From: Paracamarosporium sp. OC-R06-R3
Taxonomy: Eukaryota > Ascomycota > Dothideomycetes > Pleosporales > Didymosphaeriaceae
NCBI GenBank assembly: GCA_019828545.1
Contig: JACVRA010000050.1
Span: 496,001 to 560,000 of the forward strand
Reading direction: 5' to 3'
DNA: 64,000 nt
Of this stretch, positions 1 to 10,020 are shown in pieces. The notes under the pieces are model-generated. The model was not told the origin of the DNA. It was given only the letters and a program-made list of their open reading frames with translations, and did no database searches. The translations under genes were made by a program, and so were the position numbers. Within the stretch, counting starts at the first letter, position 1, and each line of letters begins with the position of its first letter.

Positions 1-1410
1 GTACAACACGTATGTATGTGTATGCGTGACCGACCTGACCTGACTCGCCGCATTCGTACCGGCATTGAACTTTTTGCATCTCGGCATATTGCGTCAAGAG
101 CATGTACTACCGGGAATACGATTGAGTATAGGCCATGGAGCCTCAGCCTTGCCAACGTATATCTACGATATACAAGATACTGAATACTAAACAGCGTTTG
201 TTATGTTGTGGAACAAGGCTTCTACAGAGAATTGAGTGCAGGAAAGGAGGGATAGAGGGAGGTACAAAATCGGTGCTTCATTCATTCATGCAGAAAAGCG
301 TTATCTTGCTTTCTGAGCGTCGGCAAGGCTGAGCTTCTCCATCTCATCTCCGCATTTTCCGTCACATGGACGATCGTTCTCCGAGGACTCTTCGACCTGC
401 TTTCTTAGAGACATTGATTATGAAGAATATTCATGGTAAGCTCGTCTGCAATGCATAATCGTCAAGTGTGAGTAGGTGCGTCTCTTAGGCTAAATATTCC
501 TGGAGAACGCGGCTCGGAGATTGGGCAAGAGAATATGCTGGTGGAGGCATGGAGTAGGACACGATGTAACATCCCAGCCTTTATGCCATGTATACAAACC
601 ACCGGCCTTTTTGATCCAGCGTTGATGCATGGGTTCGCTGTTAGCTCTTTTTACCCTATCCTTCTAAACGACAAAGCCACAGTACGAATTTATTGCGGAC
701 TTCACATACTATGCTAACCACTCATGCTGTCTGTAACGAACAAAGCGAGTCGAGACTTGTCTGAGAGGATACGTTATCGGCAACACGAGGTAGGACACGA
801 TGTAGAGCCTTAGCCTCGCCAACATTATCAGGCACACACGCCGGATGCGGAGTAGTCTCGCTTAGCTTGGGCCTAGCGTTTTTAGGTGCGGTGCGGGGTG
901 GAATACTTGGATTCTCTAGCCTAGTTGTGCAAGCCTCATCTATTGTCTTTGGCTCAACGATCATCAAGGTAACAGTATACAGTCACCAAACTGTGTTTCT
1001 AAAACCAAATTAGAAACACGTACAGACCATGCATGTTGATCTTACAGGTCGCGAACTGATTCCGATCTGCAAGCTAAGAATCAGGGCATGGTGGCGTGGT
1101 GCATGTACCTATATGCAGAGAAACCCTTGTGTGCTGCAAACATTCCAGACGGACCTATGAGGGATAAAAATGCCTCCACACAGGTTGCAAGCATTGTTAC
1201 CTAGGCACTTCCCCACTCGCTCGCCTCATTCCTTTGGACCCCATATCAATGTTCACTATAGGATGATTGCATGGTGGCTGCCTGAAGTGTGCTGATGTTG
1301 CCTAGCTATTCGCTGACCTGCAATCGAGTGAGAATACGCGTTTGGCGCATGCTGCTAGTCTGTGGTCGAGTTTGCTGCGTACAAACGTGGCGTGGGCGGC
1401 CGCTCGAGGG
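1..1410. other. Intergenic, no gene supported
   Basis: Only short open frames without recognisable protein features occur here. A 15-base perfect direct repeat (554-568 and 790-804) and a diverged copy of the stretch at about 137-158 near 803-824 hint at an old degenerate repeat. The right end holds the promoter of the AAA ATPase gene. Confidence 0.5.
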
Positions 1411-1418
1411 TATATAAA
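1411..1418 (+). promoter_or_regulatory. TATA box of the AAA ATPase gene
   Basis: TATATAAA lies 93 bases before the ATG at 1511. This makes the ATG at 1430, only about 12 bases past the box, an unlikely start, because transcription would normally begin beyond it. Confidence 0.6.
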
Positions 1419-1510
1419 GCAGCGTATGGATGCTGAGGCTGCCCTCGACACTGCACCGCACTGTACTGCTGCATCCTAAGACTACGTTGCTTCATCCTCG
1501 CAGTATCACA

Positions 1511-3288
1511 ATGTCGTCTTCAAATAATGTTTTCAAATCTATTACGGACGAAATGCTCGTCTTCGATGCGTTCAACCAGCATGCTAGTGCTCAGCGTATC
1601 GAGACGAAGCAACGTGTGCTGAACATCATCCGGGGTCAATACCCTCAGCATCATGTTACTGTCGTGGACGTGGGGACTTGCTCACTCCTCGAGTTCGCTG
1701 CTGCCGGGAAGGCGAAGGTCGTGTGTGAGGCTGAAGACGAGACATTCAATGCGACAAGGGCGTGGAAACCGGTTGGGACTGGGGTACAGAAGAAGACGCA
1801 CCCCGGAAGATTGCAGGATGAGTATCACTTTGCTAGGTATGATTCTTATCCCTGGAAGGAATTGTTCGCATATAGAAGCTGATGAAGGGTAGGTTCTCTT
1901 ACGAGTGGGAGGACAAGAAGTTCCTTCTCTACCACCTCGTCTACCAAGATCCCTTCCAGCAGACGACCCGCTGCTTCTATATTCTGCATGAGCGTACCAC
2001 AGACGATAACGCGAATGTCCAGGAAGGCCACTGTGCTGAGACCGACGCCCTTGTCCTGGCTGCGGGCAAGTGGTCCTCTCTCCTCCACGATGAGATCTGG
2101 GTCTTCGACAACGGGTATTGGGAGAAGTCCAGGGAGCTCTGGAAAGCAGTTGAAGGGTCCTCATGGGAAGACGTCATTCTCGAGCCTGAAATGAAAGCTG
2201 GTCTTATTCAAGATGTGCAAGGATTCTTCGATAACCAGCAGTTATACGCGCAGTACGCTGTGCCGTGGAAGCGTGGCATCATAATGCACGGTGTGCCTGG
2301 CAACGGAAAGACCGTGTCAATAAAAGCGTTAATCAACAGCCTTTATGCACGCCCAGATCAAGTATCAAGCCTGTACGTCAAGAGCTTCGAGACAAAGTGC
2401 AATACCGAGCAGTACTCTATCCGGCAGATCTTTCAGCAAGCGCGGCGCTGCGCACCTTGTCTACTCATCTTTGAGGACCTTGACTCCCTCGTTGACGACA
2501 ACATCCGCTCCTACTTCCTCAACGAGGTCGATGGCCTCGAATCAAACGACGGCATCCTAATGATCGGCTCAACAAACCACCTCGACAAACTCGACCCGGC
2601 CATCGCAAAGCGCCCCTCCCGTTTCGACCGAAAATACCACTTCAAGCTTCCCAGCGACAAAGAACGCACGCTCTATGCGGAATACTGGCGCCAGAAGCTA
2701 CTCCGTCGCAACGACGGCCTCGAGTTTCCTGAGGAGCTATGCGACATTGTCGCCGCGCTGACGGAAGGTTTTAGCTTCGCGTACCTGAAGGAACTCTTCG
2801 TCATGGCACTACTCAGCCTCGTGCGCGGCTTCAAAGGCGACGACTTCGAGATTGTCGACGCAGCTGAAGCTGATTCCGCGCCTGAGGATGATACGCCTGA
2901 GGATGATACGCCTTCTTCAAACGATCCCAACACTACCTCCACTGATACCAAAAAGGATGACATCTGCACCTGTGCATCTACATGTCACCAATGCGGTAAA
3001 GCTCTTCCTTCAGACACCAAAAGCACTTCATCCACCTCCAAGGACGCTGATCCAAAGAAAACTGCAGACGGAAAGAAAAAGCATGTTGTACCTAAAGTCG
3101 ACATTCCCGAGCATCTCAGTGATAATCTCCTGCTCAAGGTACTGAAGCACCAGATTCGCGTGCTAGTTGCGGAAATGGATAACACGGAGCCTGAGAAGTG
3201 GAAGAGCGGAAAGAAGGAGATTAGTGCCGGGGAAGACTATGCGGCGAGGTACAGGACTATGATGAATAGAAGGGCGGCGAGGGGTTAG
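1511..3288 (+). CDS. AAA ATPase, BCS1/proteasomal-ATPase-like, with a C-terminal Cys-rich insert
   Basis: Two exons, 1511-1836 and 1893-3288, give 573 residues; the 56-nt intron has a GTATGA donor, a CTGAT branch site and TAG. Seen: Walker A GVPGNGKT (about 242-249), Walker B LLIFED (299-304), sensor-1 region GSTNH, and arginine-finger-like SRFDRKY. A single AAA core follows a roughly 230-residue N-terminal domain, the architecture of a fungal AAA family usually annotated only as ATPase. No transmembrane helix or mitochondrial presequence is obvious, so it is not a clear Bcs1 orthologue. After the core comes an acidic tract with a tandem PEDDT repeat, then C-x-C-x3-C-x2-C at about 467-476, a possible zinc or metal site, then a basic helix. 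The ATP-driven remodelling role is inferred; the substrate is unknown. The start at 1511 fits the upstream TATA box. Confidence 0.88.
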
Positions 3289-4270
3289 ATGGTGTATGAG
3301 CAGGTTATGTTGATTTTTTGGGTGTTATAGATGCAAGCCAAATCCGTTAAGATTTTATGTTCGTATCTTTGGGCGGCCACGTTCATATTCCACGAGGATT
3401 TGACAGTCACGAGCTCATGAATTTGTCTTTCATGTCTTGAATATTCCGCTATAGCAAACTTGAAGTTTTCGAAGCGCACTACGGTCAGACTGGAGGTATC
3501 GTTCATTTAATTTGTTCGCTTCTGAGCAGCGTCGTAGAGTAGTGCAGAGGGTGAATTGAGGGTATTTCGTATTCAATACCGGTCTGGTTAATTCCAGATC
3601 AAGCAATATTTGAACCGGGACCAGTAGATGAGTACCAGTTCGAGGATGCATAGACAGCTAGCTGTTTGTACCATGGGTAGATGATGAAGCATGGGGCATG
3701 ACTATGGGCCTTCGAGCTAGAATGTCGAAATGATTGTCTCATTATGCGCTTTCTGAGTTTCTCAGTAAGGCAATTAATCGGAGATTGGTGGTTAACTGGA
3801 TATCAAACGCTTGTGAGACAGTGCTCGCGCATACTCTAGCTAGTTTGAATTTGTTTTCCATTAAATTTCGGACTCAAAATACGTACTGGTATTGGACTAC
3901 TATGCGAAAGTGCGTTTGATGCCAATTCAGGATGCGATAGATTGAAATAGGCGTTTTGAGATTTATACGACGACTACTGTTTATCGTACGTTGTGTCTAG
4001 ATCGTGATGAGGACAACTAGACTATGTAGAGTTCTTATCAGGAAAAGAGGGCTGTTCTTTGTCCTACTTGAGCTCGAGTTGACATCGCTCACCGTGTGCA
4101 AAGTTACCAAATACATAATGGGATGAGAAAGTTGAAGAAGTATCTTAGTTACTACAAGGACTGCTTAACAACATCGACCGCTTTGAACTCCGGCTCGTGT
4201 CAAATGAGGTATGGTTGTGATGACGTTATCTTGGGAACTATCTTCGCCTCACAGTTCGTTATGCTGGCCT
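3289..4270. other. Intergenic, 3' flanks of convergent genes
   Basis: AT-rich sequence between the AAA ATPase stop and the stop of the minus-strand LPMO gene. Short open frames here have no protein-like features. Confidence 0.5.
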
Positions 4271-5175
4271 TCATACACCAGTCCACACCGGTGGTCCGGG
4301 AATATTGTATGTCTACCATATATCAGCAAATAAGGATTTCCAGAGCAGGTATGTACCCACCGTTTTATTCGAAATGTCTGGTGCATAGATGTCGATGTTA
4401 ATCTCAGGCTCTGTCTCAGTTAGCACCACTCTCCCACATCCAACGACAGTACTCACGAGTCATACTCCACACCCCCGGAATCTTAGCCAAGTACTCTTTC
4501 CCGGGTTCTGCAGTCCCCTCCCCACCAACATCTAAGTGCGCACACTCAGGGTAGAACTGTGGTTTATGTGCACTATGTAGACTAATAATCTCGTGCCTGA
4601 CAAGATACTTGCCCTTCTTCAACCCCTTCGGCACCGTCTCACTCCACAAGCTCGGACCCCCATCCCAGTTTGAAAATGTTTTCTGGAACCAATTGCCCAA
4701 CTCAATTGTTCCGTCTTGCAGGCCTTGCTCGCCAATCTTAAACCAGTCGGCCGTCGACGAATCGAACGTGTGACAGTCATCGTTGGTGCAGCGTGCCATC
4801 CACGCGATCATGGGTCCTACTGTATGCACCCAGTACATATAAACAGCAGTGATATTCTGGCCAGGTAGAATGGGAATATAGGCGCGGGCAGGATTGCCGG
4901 GAGTATTGCAGGAGAGGGAGACATTGGTGGTTTCGAAGATGGGGTCATTGGTTATCCATTTGCGTTGGACCATCCATGGAGCGGCATCTTGGGATGTTTG
5001 GTCGTCGAAGGGTGAGTACCTGTGTGTTGTTGTTAGCTATAAAGTACGGCGTTAGATGGGTGCAAAGTCCATACCCTGGATACCACGTGTCACCAACTGT
5101 GTAGTTCAAGCATCCTCCATGTGCTGAGGCTTGAGAGACTAGCACACCTAATGCGGCGAACGTGGTGCGCCACAT
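4271..5175 (-). CDS. AA9 lytic polysaccharide monooxygenase, secreted
   Basis: Four exons: 5075-5175, 4457-5019, 4361-4410 and 4271-4312, giving 251 residues. AA9 enzymes are copper enzymes that cut cellulose or xyloglucan oxidatively outside the cell. Residues 1-18 form a signal peptide, and cleavage leaves His19 as the mature N-terminal residue (HGG), the first ligand of the copper histidine brace. The second His lies in the HTVGP motif. LVRHEIISLHSA and FYPEC match the conserved active-site strand and axial tyrosine region. The last two exons are short (50 and 42 nt) but give the classic AA9 ending YNIPGPPVWTGV. Stopping at the in-frame stop at 4416 would lose this ending. No CBM1 follows. 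It is divergent from the CE1 esterase at 5964, so shared induction on plant polysaccharide is likely. Confidence 0.93.
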
Positions 5176-5379
5176 AGTCGTCGCTACAGAAGACTGTTGA
5201 AACGGATGGGAAGCAAGTATCGAACTTCAATCAGATCAGAATACGGAGCACACATGCAAACTCTCAATCGCACATGGGCCTCAAATCAATAACACAGCGT
5301 GTTATTGTATAACGTTTCTCTTCGTTCTGACGTACCTTGTGAAGCGGATAGGAAACTATGGTTGAACACGGCAGTCTCT

Positions 5380-5385
5380 CCCCAC
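5380..5385 (-). promoter_or_regulatory. CreA-like site
   Basis: GTGGGG on the minus strand fits the SYGGRG carbon-repressor consensus. It lies about 200 bases upstream of the LPMO start. Confidence 0.3.
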
Positions 5386-5665
5386 ATCTCCATGTCTGGC
5401 AGCGGAATGCCGCTATATGAATCCCATTTCTGGTGTGATTGTTCTGGGATAGATTATCGGCATTCTTGATGTGGGTAAATGGGCTACTACCCTAGCATAC
5501 CCTCCACTCAATCTAAACAAACCGCACATGACCTATCCTGGGAATTGGGAGCCACTTTCATAGGACTGGGACATCGCTGAACTAATCTTGCGAACGTTTT
5601 GATATAAAAAATACGAGAGCAAGCGAAATCAAAGAGGCGACAGTGATGCCAATGAGTACATAGAC

Positions 5666-5671
5666 GTGGGG
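5666..5671 (+). promoter_or_regulatory. CreA-like site
   Basis: GTGGGG fits the SYGGRG consensus. It lies about 300 bases upstream of the esterase start. Confidence 0.3.
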
Positions 5672-5746
5672 AAGCAGGGGTGTGCGTTTACAGCCGGCTG
5701 TTATTGCGGAAGGCTTAGCTGAAAGCTTGATTGTCGAACCCTGCAC

Positions 5747-5753
5747 TTTAGCC
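5747..5753 (-). promoter_or_regulatory. XlnR/Xyr1-like site
   Basis: GGCTAAA on the minus strand matches the xylanase-regulator consensus. It lies 211 bases before the esterase ATG and within the shared LPMO/esterase promoter. Confidence 0.4.
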
Positions 5754-5963
5754 TACCAACGTCCCAAAATTGGAACGATAGTCATTGTATATGAAGTCCG
5801 TACTATTTCTCAATGTCAATGGAGCTTTGTGGGTCACATAAATGATTCCCGTTTCCACGAATGAGTGAAGAGGGCCCCGCGTGGCGGAGAATGAGGCGCG
5901 ATACATATCCAGCGTCTGCCTTCTTGTTGAAATAGCCATTAGAGCATTTTTTGATACATTGTG

Positions 5964-6982
5964 ATGAAGTACCGAACTCTTGCCACTGTGCTGTCCCTTG
6001 GAACGTGCGCATTCGCGGCGTCGTTAAAGCAGGTGACAAACTATAACAATGATGCGAAAGCAAAGCCAGGAATGTAAGTATCCTCAAAAGTTACGATACA
6101 CAATGCTAACGGGAATTCTTCAGGTGGGTGTACGTTCCGGATACGGTGAAAAGTGATGCGCTTGTAGTTGCCATTCACTCTTGCCAGTCTTCTGCACAAT
6201 CGTATTTCCAGAACAGCAAGATACCGTGGCACCAGGGATCTGACAGGAAAGGATATGTGACGGTTTGGCCAAGCTCGACAACCGAATGTTGGGATGTTTC
6301 AAGCAAAGCTTCACTTACGCACAATGGCGGTGGTGATTCAAACGCTATCGCGAACATGGTACGGCATATTCCTTTATCTTACGTTCTAGATGACTTATGT
6401 TTTTTAGATCAAGTATGCGATAACCCAGTATAAGATTGATCCGAAGAAGGTGTTCGTAACGGGAGGATCATCAGGAGGTTAGTTTGCATGCTTTGAAAAC
6501 CGAAGTTTGACTCACCTCGATCAGCAATGATGTCGAACGTATTGGCTGCGACCTATCCCGATATAATCACTGCCGTATCGCTCTACTCGGGTGTACCAGC
6601 TGGCTGTTTCGTTTCTGCATCTGGGGCTGCTGCTGCGTGGAACAACACCTGCAGCGGCGGCAACAGTAAGGCAAGCCCAGAGCAATGGGGCAATGTAGCA
6701 CGAGCTATGTATCCTGGATACAATGGCACGCGCCCTCGTATGCAGGTCTGGCACGGATCGACTGATGGTACGCTCTCTCCAAACAACTACCAGGAGACCA
6801 TTGATCAGTGGACGAATGTATTTGGCGTCAGCGTAACCCCTACTTCTTCCAAACCTGATACACCCGAGAGGAGTTATAGGATGGATGATTTCGGTCCGAA
6901 TGTGGAGGGCATCTGGGCTCAGGGTGTTGGACACTCAGTGCCCTCACACTTGGATGCTTCGGAGGCTTGGTTTGGTTTGTGA
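5964..6982 (+). CDS. Secreted CE1 (PHB-depolymerase-type) esterase, probable acetyl xylan esterase
   Basis: Four exons: 5964-6073, 6124-6358, 6408-6477 and 6525-6982, giving 290 residues. CE1 enzymes remove acetyl or feruloyl groups from xylan. Residues 1-18 form a signal peptide. The nucleophile elbow GGSSG (Ser136) is split from the rest of the fold by intron 3. The Asp of the triad is likely in WHGSTDGTLSPNNY and the His in GVGHSVP; both sequences closely match acetyl xylan esterases of the AxeA type. CWDVSS fits the conserved tryptophan and cysteine region. Length is normal for the catalytic domain, and there is no linker or CBM1. Feruloyl esterase activity is the alternative. It shares a promoter with the AA9 gene, consistent with co-expression during wall degradation. 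Confidence 0.92.
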
Positions 6983-7448
6983 GAATATATTCTAAGAGCG
7001 GTATTCTATCCAAAGCCATCCCTTGGTTTGATTCATCCGCAGAGCCAAAAGGAATGGAGTCCATCCGCAAATCAATGATCCCTATCAGCTCTTACTTTGA
7101 CTTTGGCTTGTCCGTCCGGTCGTTTTTTGTCCGAATGGATTTCGGATATTCCATGTGATTTTAAAAACAAGGAAATATACATTCTCGTAGCAAGTATCTA
7201 TAGTGGGTGAATAAGGATGCTGACGACGAAGTATAATGTAGGTTCCAATTTAAGGAACTTCGCAGAAAGAGACTACCAGAAGGTCCGCAAAGCCGCTTCC
7301 AAGTCTACCTAATAGTCATTTCGTTGTCTTGCATCTCAATGTTCACATGTAAACAAAACCCTCAAAACGTTTAATCAAACTGTTTGACGGGAATAGAGTT
7401 CGTAGCCCGAACGTTTGTAGGATAGTGCACTCGCTTTGTTTTCTGATT

Positions 7449-7479
<31 letters not shown>

Positions 7480-7617
7480 CAGAACGTCTTTTGAACGGAA
7501 GGTACAACATAGATTATATTCGTACAATCATACATTTATCCCCGCATATTAACCAAACGCCGCTGACACCTACACCGACGATCGCAGCACTCTCAAGTTC
7601 ATATCCATAACACTAGT
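6983..7617. other. Intergenic with a long A tract
   Basis: This is the 3' flank shared by the esterase and the minus-strand dehydrogenase. Nothing is seen apart from the A27 tract at 7453-7479. Confidence 0.5.
7453..7479 (+). repeat. A27 homopolymer
   Basis: An uninterrupted run of 27 A lies between two convergent 3' ends. It could be a mononucleotide microsatellite or the poly-A relic of a retroposed copy. No target-site duplication or coding relic is evident beside it, and assembled length may be imprecise. Confidence 0.8.
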
Positions 7618-9049
7618 TTAGTACCTTTTTAGCTCCGGGCTACCATCGCATGCCGGGAAGCTGAACTTTGTCTCTACAAAGACCTTCTGCATACCATCCG
7701 CCTTGTCTTCAAACTTGTAGTAGACCTTATCGAGGTCCTCGAGTCTAACACGGTGCGAAACCATCTTAAGTGGATCAATTTGCTTGTCCTCGATCATCTT
7801 CAAGAGGGATTCCCAGTAGAGGTGAACAGGCGCTTGACCGTTACCAATCAGTCGAATACCACGTTCCATCAAGGAACCGATATTGAAGTGGTTAGTCTAC
7901 CAGAGTCAGTAATAGAACTTGAAAAAGGTGAGAAGAACATACGAAGCCAACGTATACACCGGTAATACCACAGCGACCGAAGTTACGAGTAGAAGTGATC
8001 ATCTCGTTTACGAGCTCGCTGGTATCCGTCTCCAAACCAAGCATCATCTCAAAGTAATGTGCCCAACCTTTAGCGTACTCGCCTGCCGCACACTCAATGC
8101 TGACGTCTGGACCGCGGTTGTTGCACATTTCCTTGAGCTTGCTTGTGACGCTTTCGCCCTTGCCCAAAGCCGAGAAGTCGAGGGTATCGATGTTGGGATA
8201 CCGCTTTTTGATGTATTCCAACCGCCAATTCTGGTCGATCATGATGACACGAGAGGCACCATTGATCAACGAGAAATCTGCTGCCATTTGTCCGATAGGT
8301 CCGGCTCCCCAGATTGCAACAACGTCGCCCTTCTTCACCCCAGTGTCAACGACTGCATGCCAACTCGTTGCGAGGACATCGGAGAGGTATAGACCCTTTT
8401 CGTCGGGTACGTTGTCGGGCAGGGGGAGAAGATTGACGTCGCCATAGGGAACACGGGTATATTCTGACTGGCCTCCGGCAAAGCCACCAGTGAAATGTGA
8501 ATATCCGAACATGCCGGCTGTGCGTCCGCCGTACATAGCGTTTTCGATTGTGTTCGAGTTCGTCTTTTCGCATTGAGAGGAGAGCTTCTGCTTGCAGTAG
8601 TAACATTGACCGCAGGCAATTTGGAAGGAGGCCACCACGCGCTGTCTGTTCTAGGGTCAGATACCGCATTCGCGCATGTTGCAACGATCAACGTACCCCT
8701 TCTTCAGATTCGTAACTTCACTGCCGACCTCGTCGACAACACCACAGAACTCGTGGCCAAGGATGTCACCCTTTTGCAACTCCACGACAGTTCCGTGCAG
8801 AAGATGTAAATCCGATCCGCATACCGTTGAACCAGTAATCTTTAAGATAACATCTCGCGGCTCGATGATCTTGGGTTTTGAGACCTCGACTATTTCGACC
8901 TTGTTTTTACCCATCCAAGCAAGCGCCTTCATCTTGCCTTCGCCGGCGGCATTTGCAATATCAGGGTTTGTTACATTCTGCGCAGTGGTGGCATTGTCGC
9001 CGTGGCCAATAGCCTGTTCGACCTTAAGAGCTGCTTGTGACATAGCCAT
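7618..9049 (-). CDS. Zinc-dependent alcohol dehydrogenase (MDR family), formaldehyde-dehydrogenase-like
   Basis: Three exons: 8697-9049, 7943-8645 and 7618-7896, giving 444 residues. Medium-chain dehydrogenases oxidise alcohols or aldehydes with NAD(P). Catalytic zinc ligands are visible at Cys77 (VCGSDLHL) and His99 (GHEFCG). The structural zinc lobe is Cys129, Cys132, Cys135 and Cys143. The Rossmann motif WGAGPIGQMAA follows. The large insert and C-terminus resemble the longer formaldehyde-dehydrogenase-like branch found in many fungi and bacteria. A roughly 40-residue N-terminal extension precedes the GroES-like fold. A start at 9109 would add a hydrophobic stretch; I prefer 9049 (or 9043) because the protein should be cytosolic. 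Both introns have good branch sites. The substrate is unknown. Confidence 0.9.
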
Positions 9050-10020
9050 AACGGGCGAAATGTAATATAGTAGGATGATGTGAAGTGTACAAAGTAGGAA
9101 GGGTATCACAGTAAACGTAGAACGAAGTGTGAACGAGAGAACACTAGAGAGCGGGGAAATTCAACGGTCATAAAACAAAGCAATACATACCTATGACATA
9201 GCTGTTAGTGCTCTTCTACGCTCAAATGCCGTCCACTGCATTTTGCTCGGCCCCTGGTCGACGCGCTCGAAAGAGCTCACGAACACGTCATGACTTTATC
9301 AGAACGCCGTCGGCTGATGGCCAGAGGCGGAGGACGACACATAAACGGCATCGCATAACCTCGTGGTGGACAGGGGCTATGGAGATCGGATGGTTGGTGC
9401 ATCGAGATGGAGATTTCTCAAAATGTCATGTTGACGCAATGGCTTGGCTCTGGCTTGGTCAGCAAAACAGCCACGTGATGGCGCTTTTCTCCGCCCCACA
9501 AGCCCGCTCAGCTGCTTGAGATATTTCGTTGAGATAGCGTGAAGCATAGGGAACATGTACCCTCTAGTCTTGATAAGTATTCGGATGGGATGGCCTGGGA
9601 GGATACTTTTTTGAACATGTTGGCCATGAAACCGAATTTGCAGGTTGATTCTGGTGCAGGACCGTTCACGCAGTTATATGCTCGCGGCTGTAGAGTACCT
9701 TGCTGGATTTCAGACAAACTGTTCGCATCATTCAGACGCTTGCGTCTGGCTCCGTCAGGCCAGGCGCATTGGTGTGAATTATTCATATGCAATGGAGTCA
9801 ATGAGCTGTAATGTAGATTTTGGTCCATGGGTTTTCTTCCAAATCCGCTACATCAAGTAATGCTTAGGATGTGGATACTATTGAAAGCCCCACGTTATCA
9901 CGATATTACTATACTAGACTACATAATTAGGGAAGTAGGTGTGTAAATACAAATCTATTAATCAATCCTTAACTAACTTATATAGATCCGCTAGAAACCG
10001 TTTCTCAAAACCATCCAATC
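9050..10020. other. Intergenic, no gene supported
   Basis: Promoter side of the dehydrogenase and 3' flank of the kinase-like gene. The short open frames on both strands have no recognisable domain. Confidence 0.5.

Larger units (their letters stand above)
5176..5963. promoter_or_regulatory. Bidirectional promoter between LPMO and CE1 esterase
   Basis: A 788-base spacer separates the two divergent start codons. It contains one XlnR-type GGCTAAA and two CreA-type GTGGGG motifs, listed separately. The combination fits induction by xylan-derived sugars and repression by glucose, but motif matches this short can arise by chance. Confidence 0.5.
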
